Positions 23,298-36,400 of a DNA stretch of 64,000 nucleotides are shown here, piece after piece. Made by a program: the position numbers and the translations under genes. The number at the start of each line of letters is the position of its first letter. Position 1 is the first letter of the stretch. Under the pieces are notes generated by a model, which was not told the DNA's origin, did no database searches, and saw only the letters and a list, made by a program, of their open reading frames with translations. Origin of the DNA: Bathymodiolus brooksi (lineage: Eukaryota > Mollusca > Bivalvia > Mytilida > Modiolidae); the NCBI GenBank assembly GCA_963680875.1, contig OY804577.1, forward strand, positions 101,381,906 to 101,445,905. Direction: 5' to 3'.

Positions 23298-23539
23298 GAA
23301 AAAGCACAACATTGTCCATAGGTTTAACTGTATAAGCTAAAAACACGATATACAGAGCGTCACTTGAATCCAGAGGAGTAACTCTGGTACGAACCGGATT
23401 ACGCCAGTGACGTGCAACCCCCTACACGTTACAATAGCTATGATAATTTGATAATAATATAGCTAACAATATACAATGTTTGATGCTTAGTTCAGTAAAA
23501 CTTGCATATCATTCATTGACCCTGCTTTTGTATTGTTCA

Positions 23540-23830
23540 TGTTTATCGTCATTTATTTTTGTGATAGTATGTGGTCTTTTTGAGTGGAGGCATGTTTTTT
23601 TATCGTGTGTGTTTATATGTATTGCCGTTGGAAATTCAGTTATCAAGAGGGGAGGGTTGGAATCTCATCAACCGGTCTAAGCCCGCCACATTTGTGCGCC
23701 TGTCCCAAGACAGAAGAACCTAATTGACTAATGTCATATACGGTGTTCTTTATTGTGTTAAGTGAGTTCAGTTAAGATTAGTGGTGATTGTTCGTTTTGT
23801 TGATATTGGTGGGATTGATAACCATGACTG
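23540..23830 (+). mobile_element. Possible retroelement 3' tail
   Basis: AATCTCATCAACCGGTCTAA and GCCTGTCCCAAGACAG, then TTCTTTATTGTGTTAAGTG, resemble 3' ends of invertebrate retroelements. Related but not identical to the GCCTGTACCAAGTCAGG tail at 10543. A copy is at 46969-47259. Confidence 0.3.
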
Positions 23831-25083
23831 TTAAAACATTTTTTTCGTGATATTAAAATATTGAGAATAATATTATGTGTTCATCTGAAAGCTATTATTT
23901 ATCCACTGGTATGATGCTATTGATTATTGGTTTATTATATATGTTGATAAAATTTAATTAAGCTCTTTCTTTAGTGAGTACATTGGAAATGCCAGATTTT
24001 AGTCTGTTTTGTTTTAGGTTTGTATAATTTACATTTAACTAGCGTATGATTCGTGCATGTTGTTAGTGTTGTCATTCATTTCTGAAAACGAATCATTTAC
24101 AGTGGTAGGAAACATCAATCATGCACTTCTTATTTCGAATAAAAATAGAGATGTGGTTCCTGTTACTTGATGGGCAATAATGTTACACATTATATTAACA
24201 CTAAGTCATATAACTTTTCTTTTTGACCGACTTTGGAAATGGGGATGCGGCCAACATATTATTTTTCTTTTTTGACTGTTGTTCAACAATAGAGGTATAC
24301 GAATATTTGATATGCTTTAATTCACAAATATACAGAGAAAACGTGAAAATAGTTCAAAATACCAATCTTTATTTGTCTGTGTATTGCTTCCTATATCACT
24401 GTATGTCCTTTTGGCCATTGTAGTCTCTGACCATTCATTTACAGTTTTTGATTACACCTTTGGTGTCTTCAAACGATTCTTGAAGAGAGATAGACAACAC
24501 AATGGCTGGCCAAAAGAAAAAAGAAGACGAAAATGGTCGACAATGCAATAAATAGAAAACAAAGGCGTGAGCAGTAAATCTTTTATATTCCTATTTGCAT
24601 TAACGAAAACAATATTCTTATTAATGTAAATTGATTGGTTAGTAATCGTTACCGTACAGAGCGCAATAATGCACTTTACGTGCAAGGAGAGGAATAATAT
24701 GAAAGACAAAACAAAATACCAAACTGTTGGAACAGCTCACCAATCCAATGCATAAATGGTAGAGAGAGACAATAGATACCATAAAAACACATGTATATGA
24801 CCGCTCGCTTTCCAAGCTTGAAACGTGAGTTCTAATATAAAGTTGAGACGTTAAGCCAGTTTTATGGATCCAAACTTCCCTTGGTAGTGAAATAATGCAG
24901 TCGTGCAAGTTTTGTCACATGTAAGTAAAATGAAAACCCTCAAACATAAGCGCGATGCAGAGAGTTGCTGTAAAGAACGCTATTATATTGAACATTATAC
25001 ATAATATATTCAATCATCATGACACAGAAGTTGCAATATGTTCCGATGATCTCAATCCTCATTTAGGTATTGAATTGGTTTGG
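23831..25083. other. Intergenic spacer before unit 2
   Basis: AT-rich. Short frames on both strands, none with a recognisable product. No exon of the next gene seen. Confidence 0.35.
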
Positions 25084-25314
25084 TTTATGGTGTTTAACGC
25101 CACTTTCAGCAATATTTCAGTTATATCGTGGCGGTCAGTTTTATTGGTGGAGGAAACCGGAGTACCCGGAGAAAACCACCGACTTGTCGCAAGTCACTTG
25201 GTCACATAATGTTGTATCGCCTGAGTGGGATGCGAACTCACAACGATAGTGGTCATAGGCACTGATTTTATAGGTAGTTGTAAATTCAACTACCACACGA
25301 TTCCGACGACCCCC
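25084..25314 (-). mobile_element. SINE at the unit 1 / unit 2 junction
   Basis: Reads GGTGTTTAACGCCACTTTCA, TTTTATTGGTGGAGGAAACC, GAAAACCACCGACTTGTCGC, then GCGAACTCACAAC (B-box-like on the minus strand) and the tRNA-like head with GGTAGTTG/CAACTACC. Conserved core plus tRNA-like end suggests a MetaSINE-type element; the name is from memory. The duplication boundary (25268/25269) falls inside it. Confidence 0.75.
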
Positions 25315-26678
25315 GATTTAAATATTAGATGGTATACAAGGCCATCGTAAGAACATATTAGCGTGGATGCACTCATGATTCATTTTTCTTTTTTAAAAGA
25401 AAACATTTGTATACATAGCTAACACAGAATAATGAATATCAGTTTTTCTTGTTGATTCATTCTCCTGTCATACAAAAATGACTCATTATAATATAAACTA
25501 GACTTCCTTGCTAATGTATTCATAATAAAATGAATATCAGATAATATCTATACTTATACAAAAAGTTTTAAAAATGTTGCTGTCTATTTTAAATGTGATT
25601 CTTTATTTGCTTTTGTGGACATCTTTAGAATTATAAGTTAAAAATACCTGTGTTCATGATTTTATATAGTGTTTGTTTACTTTACAAAATAGAAAATAGT
25701 ATGGACGTAAATATTATATAAACGTTAGAGGAAGTGAAAATCAGATAATATCTATATACTTATACAACAAGCTAAAAATGTTGCTTCCTATATGATGTGT
25801 GATCTTTAATATGATTGTACGTACATGTTTAGAATTATACTTTCAAATAGTTGTGTTCACCCATTCATATAGTGTTTATTTTACATTACATAATATATAT
25901 TTGTATACCCATAAATATTGCATAAACATTAGAGAAAACCGAAAGGGAGATCAAAAAAGGACAATTCAGAGACATTGACAATATTGGGCACACACGAGAC
26001 AGGACGAACAATTATCGATATTTTCAATAGGCAGAAACCCCACTAAAATCCATATGACCATGCAAGGGCTGTGGAAGAGAAAACAGTTCCTGCTCCACTA
26101 GCGGGACCCGTCGTGTCACTGGTAAACGACACGAACGCCATTCGCTATGAGACTCGTGTTGAACAACTGTATAAGGAAATAATCAGAAATAACAGGCAAA
26201 GCATGACAAAGTAATACAGCAAACGGGAGTAAAGACGAACGAACCGAACATCGTAGCTGACATGACACCACGGAACTGAAAACATGAAAAATGTAATAGG
26301 ACAAACTGATTAATATCGGACCCACCACAAAAGCTAGGCTTGGGGACAATTTACGTTTTATATTTGGTTTCGTTTATAGAGTCTAATGCCACTTTCAATT
26401 AAATTCAGTTATATCGTGGCTGTCAGTTTATAAAGCATGTGAAACTTCAAAGGATATACACGTAGTTGTAACTGAGTTATTTACAAAACAATGCAGTTTT
26501 TTTCTTACTTCTTGTAGATAATACAAATATGAATATATTAATCATTTAAGTCCAGCAACGATATCTACGTTAAAAACAATAGCCACTTAATTATAAAGAA
26601 TGTATACCACGATGTCGTTATATTTCGTTCATCATGCTTTATAGTAAGAAAAGGACAAATTCATCTAACAATCTTATC

Positions 26679-26887
26679 GGAGACTTTGAGCCGTAATGAA
26701 AGGGGGAGGTTTGACGCTTTAAAATCTGATTCAACCCACCATTTCTTTAGAAATGCCTGTACCAAGTCAGGGTCATTACGGTTTTCACACTTTTCCGGTT
26801 GTTGACTGATTTTTTCTGTTTATATACTTATGAGTTTTGACTTTCCCTTTGTAAGATTGCTCGGAGTTCGGTAATTTTGTTATTACC
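26679..26887 (+). mobile_element. Retroelement tail inserted upstream of the gene 2 promoter
   Basis: The 209-bp insert is flanked by CTTATC at 26673-26678 and 26888-26893; unit 1 has the uninterrupted site AATCTTATCGTAAAG near 1488. The insert starts in the middle of the family sequence (GGAGACTTTGAGCCG) and ends at its usual 3' end. CTTATC is a likely target-site duplication, though the family itself ends ...CCCTTAT, so part may be microhomology. Confidence 0.8.
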
Positions 26888-26982
26888 CTTATCGTAAAGT
26901 ATTAAAAACTGTTATTGTGAATACAACACATCTAGTCGTGGTACCAGTTAATTCTACCCAATCAAGCATCCGCTCTCCAAGG

Positions 26983-26990
26983 TATAAATA
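26983..26990 (+). promoter_or_regulatory. Possible TATA box of gene 2
   Basis: TATAAATA about 400 bp before the ATG, with CCAAT 25 bp upstream, as in units 1 and 3. Here a retroelement tail ends about 95 bp upstream. Confidence 0.3.
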
Positions 26991-27385
26991 CCACTTGTAA
27001 CATGAATACATTATTTTCCTTTGATCGTTGTCGTGGTTTATATACCACAATATAAACAACAACTAATAACTATGAAATGATGCACGCATATACGAGATAT
27101 TGTACACTTTAAATCTGGGTTGTAGTTTTATTGCTATCAGAGAGTCGTGCAGAAATCAACGACTTAGATATGATTCGTTCGATTACTTAACAGTTTAACA
27201 CTGAAACCATGGTATATATATTTTACTTCTAAAGGTAATATGTTATACATGGTTATTTTTAGGCATTACTGAATAACAGTCAACAAATATTTAACGTATG
27301 TATTCATGCCAAAATATAATGTGCATTGCTTGTTGGTCCTTATAAACTTCCGGGTTGACACCATAAACAACATAAAACGTAGAAC

Positions 27386-27434
27386 ATGATATTTCTGATA
27401 TACACGATATTAGTGATTCTACAGCTGTATAAAG
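27386..27434 (+). CDS. Gene 2 exon 1: signal peptide
   Basis: Same exon as in gene 1 but with CTG for CAG at codon 14 (Q14L), which slightly lengthens the hydrophobic core. Donor AAAG/GTAAGA. Confidence 0.68.
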
Positions 27435-30400
27435 GTAAGATATTTTGTTGCATAATCACAACTGACTACTGACTGTCCATTTCATTAGTAAGCACATTAA
27501 TGTCTTCTCAGTAGGGGGTCACAAGGATATATATTTCCATCTGATGGTATCATTGTTAGTATGCCATTTTTAAAACAAGAACTTCCTCAGAAATGGTCGA
27601 CAAAATCGGAAACCGCAGTAATATTAATTATTCTTTTATTAAACTTCAAAATCTAATATATAGAGATTAATACAGACCTTTTCCATATCATCCCGAGACC
27701 CCCATATCAGCACGAGACACAGTCGCGGGCTGATATGGGTCGAGGGATGATATGGAAAAGGTCATGTATGAATCTTTTTATCATATACTTCCGACAAATT
27801 GTTATATGAAACAATTATACTAAATGAAATAATTAAATTAATTTATTTGAAAGCTTAAGTGTGTATTCAACAGATACATTTTCAGAACACTATTCTCAAA
27901 CACGATCATTTCTACCCTCATTAATATTAATGGCAACATTTCACATGAAGGCATTTTGAAACATAGAAAATATAGATGTGATTCTTTATTGTCATTTATT
28001 TTATTTATCGTGAATTATGACGAGGGAGTTTCCCGTGAATCGTTTTCATTTAAAATCATTGTACGTTCTCCTTGATATAATCATCTAACGTTTCAGTGAT
28101 TTTTATTTAATGTGGTCTTCTTGAGGACAATTTTCCCCTTTCAACTCGATTTGTTAATATTACAAACATCCTTTATTATCACCCTGGTCACTTCCACCGA
28201 TTCTTGTTAGCACGATTAGTACTAATAAGCTCGCGAAGCGAGCTATTTATGACTGAAACATGGTACACTGAAATCAATAAATGAACAATGACGAATACCA
28301 TTTACTTTGACTAGAATACCATTTACTTTGACTAAAACAGAAATCCTTATCATCCATACACTATGCCTATGAAAAAGCTTCAACACATCAGGGTTACCGC
28401 TTTTCGAGAACCATTGAGAACTTACGAAAGAGACCTGAAAGGTATCGAAGAGCAGAACATCCGGTCCAATCGTAACTACTCGACCATTCTCGCTACGCCT
28501 AGTGTAGCGGAAATTGCCGAGTAGTCACGATTGATACCGGTTTCGCGAGCTTTTCAGACGGTGCCTGTTTCATATTAGTAGGCAAGTAACAAGGATAAAA
28601 ACGTACTTTTAACAATTTACGTTGGGTTTCATATTCTTCAAGAAGTGTGATCATTATAATTTACTTCCCGTGAAATGTGATTAGTAAACAGTATTTTTCG
28701 TGAACCATGATGAGACCCATATCTCCCACTCAAAGTTGTGTGTCGGGTAATGTATATAAACAGACGTCACCGGAAATACCGGGAGTAACTTCCACGAGAC
28801 GCACTATTATGGGTTTTTTGCACGAGACGTCTCTGATATGAGTCATCAGCCTGGGGGTGAAATTATAGCTAGTTTACCTCCGGTCGTTACACATATGCAA
28901 AGACTATCATATTAATGCCAAGTATATGGTAAATTAAAATACAAACCTTGATGCTTAACTTGGTGTGAACGACGCGTGTACACTCAAAGTCCAGCAATAA
29001 CGTTAAAGTCTTCGAGTGCAAGAAAACAAAAAGTTAACTAACGAAACAGGTGGCAATCTTTGTCGTAAATATGGAAAATGCACATCATAATGGATAAACG
29101 GATCCCAACCTTACACAGCTGTATGCCTAGATTTTCATTGACTACATGGTATTACTGAAATTATTAGAGATCGTTTCACACTCATATTAGAATAACAGAC
29201 AACTCCTCATTATTGAAGACCCTACAGTGACTGTAAAAGGAAGAACAGCTAATGCAATGAACAAACAGTAATAAAGTCTTTGACACCCATAGAAACGATT
29301 TCCGCATGAAATGATGTTCGGTTCGTCTTTACCTTCAGTTGTTTGTAAGAAGGTGCATATCTTATTTACGTTATTTGTGTTTGTTTGCGCATAGTGGTGT
29401 GTCCAACACAAACTGTGTTGTGTTTTTGTTTTGTTTGTCTTCGTCTTGTGTACCCTATTTTGCCTGTTTCTCTGGATTGTCCTATTTTGATTGCCGCATC
29501 GGTATTCTCTATCGTTTATTCATTCTTAATAGACAAATCACTTGATTGCTGAACAATACATTAGATAGAGCCTTCAACTAAAAGTGTCCGTATTGTAGGT
29601 ATATGTTTTAGTCATGTAATATGTCCATGGTTACTTCCTAAAATTTCCATTTTCCAACATTTTATCATTTTGTCTGCCATGAAGACTAGTTAGTTGATAA
29701 TTACAGCATTGTCCAATGACAAATCACAAACAACTACATTAGAATGTTCGATATCAGCCAGCCACATTTATAGCTCTATCTCGTACACCAGTGCTTCAAA
29801 TTCGTTTGGTTCCCTTTGTTCTCGTATCTGTATTCAGCATATTGCGGTTTATCAACGGAATAGCAGGTCGGTGGTTTTCTCCTGGTACTCCGGTGTTCTC
29901 CACCAATAAAACAGACCTCCACGAAACAACTGAAATATTGTTGAAAGTGGCGTTAAACACCCATAACCATAACCCTATCAACAGAATACCTCGTGTCGTT
30001 GTGGTTAACTAGTTTGTTGTTCATTACTGATTAACTGTATATTCTCAGTGTTATATGGCTTTGTTGTTTTAATTTCTAGGTATTACAACAGATATCCCAG
30101 ATCCATGTCCGTCCAATATTAAGGAGAGGAGTACAATAGGTAAATACATATCTTACCAGCTCATTCTATCTTTAGAAAAGTTATTATTTCATCGTGAACA
30201 CTGAAAACGCAGCATAAGATGACTGCCTACTAATACAAACTGTGATGTGTAATATGTTGTTAAAGACTGTAAGAATGATAAAGTTGAAGTGCATAATCTA
30301 GTACTTGCTATTAAATTGCAACTTGTAGGGTCAAGATAATTGTGAGATCTTTTATATGTTTCTTTATCCGGCTATCTAAAATGCAATTGCATCTAAAAAA

Positions 30401-33400
30401 AAACTGAATCCGCTCACATCTGGCAAATATTAAATTCTTTTTTTTAATTCCGGATTGTACATCCTTAATTCTGAACCCGTCAGCCCTCTAATCATACATA
30501 GGAAACTTTTTATTGATATTCAGAAATGATCTTACTCCTTCATAAAACCATAATGATATTTTTAGAGAAGTACATCGATGTTCGTCGTTGATTATTCGTT
30601 TGAAATGGGACCATTGACGTGACCCAATACTGGATTTTTATTGATATGGTATATCACTAGATTAAAAGAAACATACAACATACATCTAATCATTTCAATC
30701 AAACTGAAGAAGTGATGGACACGCTTAATTTTCAAACTATTCCACGAGTTAAGCCTTCCATGCAGTCAATGGTGTTTTTGCTCTTCAACCTTTTACGTAA
30801 ACATTTGCTCATGGTTCGGTACATTGTGTTTGCTGAAGAATGCTTCTGGGTTGGATTTTAATAATATTGTAAACCAGCTTAAGTGAAATCGTAACACGCA
30901 TCTAGCATATCTACATACGGATGGATTGTCCACTACTACATGGAAGGCCATCTTGAAATAGAATGAAGGAATACTGAAGTTATGATGATAATATATTCAT
31001 TCGTATATCTAAGTTTACCCTCTACGCGCATTGAAAACGGTTCTCATCATAGTATCTACTAAAATAAACAGCTAGACCAAAATTTGTTCAATTTCTACAT
31101 TTGCTAAGTTTCTACACAGAAGTCAGTATTTGTTCCACAGGAACACCAAAGTCACAAGCTAATATAGAAAAAGAGAATAAAAAAACCCAAACATTGGAAT
31201 GGAAATGAATTCAAGTCTGTGAAAAGAAAAACAAACGGAATCAACTTAGTAGTAGTACTAATTTTCGATTTAACTGTATTTGTACTATGCCTCGACGTTA
31301 TCAAAAACGACGTTAGAAATAATTGTTTATCTATTCAGTCGATCATCAAAAGTTTAAATATGAATGTGACATCAACTGATCTATCTAATGCTTTTGTTGA
31401 TAGTTGATGTTGTTAATATAAAATTAATAAACAAATAAGATGTTAACGATGAAACGATATTCTCAAAACATACAAGTAAATGTTAATGATAAAGTATTTA
31501 TACTGATTTGTTTTTCTGACAATACGTGGAATAGCTATATTTATATATGTTTTATTTGCTTTCTTACAGTGGATATGTGTAAGTCACAATTTGCAAAAGA
31601 AGACGACACAAAGTCTGGAAGCTTCATACTAGACAGTGTCGCATTACGTATAATGATACAAGACAATTGTTTCTGTCGGGTGACGATAGACAATCAAATA
31701 GAACCAGTATCAATTGGTTTGAGAAAATTCGATGGTCTCACGTCATCATCACCAGTAGAAAATGAATGTGGACTTGTAGTTGACATCAATCATATACCTG
31801 ATATGTCAACAGGAAATGCAATAGCTCCAATTGAATGTGTTGTGAACGCTACTGTTCGTAATATACAATTGTTACTAAACAGTACTTTACAGTTTAAATC
31901 TAGAATAATAAATGGAACATTCACCCGGGGCTACTGTATGCAGATACAACGAGGTAGCGCATCATTATTATTTATAAATTAGAAATATCAATAGTATTAT
32001 GAACATAACATACCTAAACTGCATTAATCAGCCATTATAGCACTCACCACCTGCAAAACACAGCAAATCAATTTCTATTGGGTTGTATAAAAATATATTA
32101 TTACATGGCATTTTTCATTTCGTACCCTTTATCAGTCCTAGGTCATGATATCAGCCCGAGAACAGATATGCTTAAGGAATGATATATGAACGAGGGCTGT
32201 TAAAGGGTATAATATGAAAATTGACATGTAATGATATATGTTTATCATATATTTCAACAGAGGAAATATCTGATTTGTAACAAAACTGTTTAGTGAGTTT
32301 TGGATAGAATTAAATATATCAAAAACATGTAGGTATAGAAACAAGAATTGTATTGTTTTAATATGCAAATCCAATAAATGCACTCTCAATATTATAAGAG
32401 ATAAAATTGGCAGTAATAATAACTTTCTGTGCAAATATTCAATGAAACAGCTTAGTCCGCCGTATTTGTAAAAAAACAGTATTCAAGAAATTCACGAAGT
32501 GAACTTACGAACATTGACGGAAAAGCATGTAATAGCATTCCTAAGGCAGTTAATAAACTTGATTTATCAGCCCTCTGGGTGTCATTCTTGTGAGACTTGG
32601 TTAAATAAACATGATTCCTTTTATTATTCTAAGCAAAACTCAAAGTTTCATCACAAGTTAAAATGTTACCTATATAAGTATATGATAAACATAATCCATC
32701 ATCTTAAGTTAAAACAAATAATAATTATTTATCAATGCAGTTTTATAATTGTATTATCCATAGACTAACTACGGTCAGGTAAAGGATATGCATTTGGGAT
32801 GCAACTGCTGCACTGAGAATAAATCAATATAATTAGTAAAACACAAAACACAGACACCGTGAGAACAATTCCAAATGTTTTGTACAGGCACTTCAAAAAA
32901 ACATGGCGGGTTTAAGCTCCTCCCATCCCACATGTCAGTAAAATGCCAGTTGTCATTTAGTAACGGATTAGCTGCTTTCTTGTTAAGAACGCTTAAGCTT
33001 TAAAACCAATATATGTATTCCTCGTGATGCAGAAGTTGTCATATGTATAATATTAGTTCAATTCAAGAGAACATATGACCTTACTAATCATTTAATCATT
33101 AGATAGACCACAAGGCCAACGTAAGACATAATAGAGGAACAATAATCAGCTTTGAACGGCAATTTAATTGTCAACGACATCTGTTTTCATATGTCTTCAA
33201 AAGCTTGTAAAAGATAAGAAGATTCATGAGGCTAGAGCCTTTAATTTCACATACAGGTATATTGATGACGTTTTATCTATCAATAATTCTAGATTTGCAG
33301 AATTTCTTCCATTGATATATCCTCCAGAGCTGGAAGTTAAAGAGACCACCGATACCGCTTCGTCCGCATCATTTTTGGACTCATACCTGGAATTTGACGA

Positions 33401-36400
33401 CAGTGGTCAAATCAGTACTAAAATTTATGATAAACGGGACGACTTCAATTTTAAGATCATAAATTTTCCAAATATGTGCAGCAATATACCAGCTTTTCCT
33501 GCATATGGTGTTTACATCTCGCAATTGATTCGTTATGCAAGGGCCAGTAGCAATTGTTCTAATTTCCTGAAACGTCATCTTCATCTGAGAAACAGGCTAC
33601 TGGACCAGGGCTATAAAAAGATTCGCCTTATTCGATCTCTTAGAAAGTTTATATTCCGATACCAAGATCTTGTCGAAATATATTCCGTCTCTGCAGAAAA
33701 GATTATAAACGATGGATTTTCATATAGTGAAAATGTATAAAGATAAGGTTTCAACAAAAATGTCAAAAATATTTGCTTTGTCAATGTGTGACGTAAAAGT
33801 GTTTTTGACATTTACTTCACTGAGTTTGGCGCTGATTTGACAACTGTTTTACCTGTTTTGTTCAAGTATTGTTGTAACTACTGCTATAGTGACAGCCGGA
33901 AACTTTGAGCCGTAATGAAATGGGGAGGCTTGGCGCTTTAAAATCTGATTCAACCCACCATTTCTTTAGAAATGCCTGTACCAAGTCAGGGTCATTACGG
34001 TTTTCACAGTTTTCCGGTTGTTGACTGATTTTGTCTGTTTATATACTTATGAGTTTTGACTTTCCTTGTGTTAGATTGTTCGGAGTTCGGTAATTTTGTT
34101 ATTACCCTTATGTAGTCAAATCATCGAATACATTTCAACAATATAAACTCGATACGCAGGAGCGGTTAGCATATTCCTATCAAAGTATGAAAAAATTGTA
34201 TAATAGCGCAATTGAAGAAGTCTCTTTGCCATATGGTTTGGTAGAAGGATGATCATTGATATCAAATATGAGGTAAATGTTTATGTTTTTGTTCGATGGC
34301 ATTTTTTCGCCATCAATATAAATCGGTAGATCTGCATGAATGTGTTTGTGAATGTTGAACGCCAATATGAATTATATATCAGTAGTTTCGGAAGCCGGTG
34401 AAACCACCGACTTGTCGCAAGTTAGGAACAAGTTCAATCACATAAAGATGTAGCAAGATGTAGACCCGTGATGAACGTGAATCGAACTCACAACTTTATT
34501 GATGGTACATATACAAAATGTAGTTGATTGCAATGGTAAATGTGAATATAGCTGCCATACGTCAGTTACCCCTTAAATATGTATGTCTGCAAGCTCTCCA
34601 TAAACAAATGTATATAATACATACACTGTTATTCTACACCAGAGCATATAAAATATAGTAACCATCCCAGTCCATCATCGCATGACAACATTTCAGATAG
34701 CAGTCTTAGCTCTTCACAAGTTTTACAAATTCATTGTGATGCTCCAACAACACAACAGACAACCCGCCAGATAATACAATCTGATCCAACGACTGATACT
34801 TCAGGTAATGTTGAATATCCAGCATCTACATCTCCACACACGACTGATTCTGAGAAATCAAGTACACCGACAACAACAGGAATTACTACTCCAAAGACAG
34901 ATACATCTAACAAGGTTGAAAATCTAGCAATGACTACAAATTCGACAATAGGTAAGTTTATAATTGTAAATACAGTAAATCATGACATTGCTAAAGATAA
35001 GTATAAATGAAATACATTTTGAATGTCAATTTTAAATTGGAACTAGGAAGAACTGTTTTAGATACCTAAAACATATGTCTCCCTTTAATGCGGCCATCTG
35101 TACAACAACCTATCTCGAAAGACAAAATGTTATAGCCTGGACAAGAAAATACTATTTAAAAAACAATTATTTGACCTTGAGGTCAAAGGTCAAGGTCACA
35201 TGAAAGTCATTACGGTACGCGGCACACCGCCTTATGGTCATGCACCCACATACCAAATATCATTGACCTATCTCGAAAGACAAAAATGTTATGGCCCAGA
35301 AAAAAAAAATATTTACAAAACAATTATTTGACCTTGAGGTCAAAGATCAAGGCCCACGAAGGTCATTACGGTATGCGAAACACTGTCTTATGGTCATGTA
35401 CCCACATACCAAATAAATACTATTTAAGAAACAATTATTTGACCTTGAGGTCAAAGGTCAAGGTCCCAAGAAGGTCATTGCGGTACGCGAAACACCGCCT
35501 TATGGTCATGCAACAACATACCAAATACCATTGACCTATCTCGAAAGACCAAAATATTATGACCCGGACAAGAAAATACTATTTAAAAAACAATTATTTG
35601 ACCTTGAGGTCAAAGGTCAAGGTCACATGAAGGTCATTACGGTACACGACACACCGCCTGATAGTCATGCACCCACATACCAAATATCATTGACCTATCT
35701 CGAAAGACAAAAATATTATGGCCCTCACAAGAAAATATATTTACAAAACAATTAGTTGACCTTGAGGTCAAAGGTCAATGTCCCATGAAGGTCATTACGG
35801 TACGCGACACTGTCTTATGGTCATGTACCCACATACCAAATAAATACTATTTAAGAAACAATTATTTGACCTTGAGGTCAAAGGTCAAGGACCCACGAAG
35901 GTCATTGTGGTACGCGAAACACCGCCTTATGGTCATGCACCCACATACCAAATAACATTGACCTATCTCGAAAGACAAAAATATGGCCCGGACAAGAAAA
36001 TACTATTTAAAAAAACAATTATTTGACCTTGAGGTCAAAGGTCAAGGCCCCACGAAGGTCATTACGGTATGCGACACACTGTCTTATGGTCATGTACCCA
36101 CATACCAAATAAATACTATTTAAGAAACAATTATTTAACCTTGAGGTCAAAGGTCAGGGTCCCAAGAAGGTCATTGCGGTACGCGAAACACCGCCTTATG
36201 GTCATGCACCCACATACCAAATACCATTGACCTATCTCGAAAGACAAAAATATTATGACCCGGACAAGAAAATAATATTTTAAAAACAATTATTTGACCT
36301 TGAGGTCAAGGTCACATGAAGGTCATTACGGTACACGACACACCGCCTTATGGTCATGCACCCACATACCAAATATCATTGACCTATCTCGAAAGACAAA

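Larger units (their letters stand above)
22..25268. repeat. Tandem duplication unit 1 (carries gene 1)
   Basis: Homology with unit 2 begins at base 22 (aligned with 25269) and continues to 25268. From 22 to 9642 the units differ by scattered substitutions and several indels, including about 1.2 kb and 0.8 kb present only here. From 9643 onward they align at a constant offset of 23,429 bp with only about a dozen substitutions noticed over 15.6 kb. The right end lies inside a SINE. Confidence 0.95.
25315..27385. other. Upstream region of gene 2
   Basis: Matches the gene 1 upstream region except for a shortened SINE remnant (26384-26429) and an added retroelement tail (26679-26887). Open frames are not conserved. 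Confidence 0.5.
31954..34696. other. Gene 2 intron 3, with the crossover
   Basis: Up to 33071 the sequence follows unit 3 (for example AGAGAACATATG); from 33350 it follows unit 1 (GACCACCGATACC). Contains an inverted-repeat element (32100-32232), the RT fragment and a SINE fragment (34393-34494). Confidence 0.7.

Noticed and set aside
25200..25314. tRNA gene
   Set aside because: There is a B-box-like GAACTCACAAC and a short stem, but no full cloverleaf; it belongs to the SINE head.
31440..31569. Alternative signal-peptide start just upstream of exon 3 in units 2 and 3
   Set aside because: The hydrophobic run is the pyrimidine-rich acceptor tract, and the frame is broken by a 33-bp insertion in unit 1.
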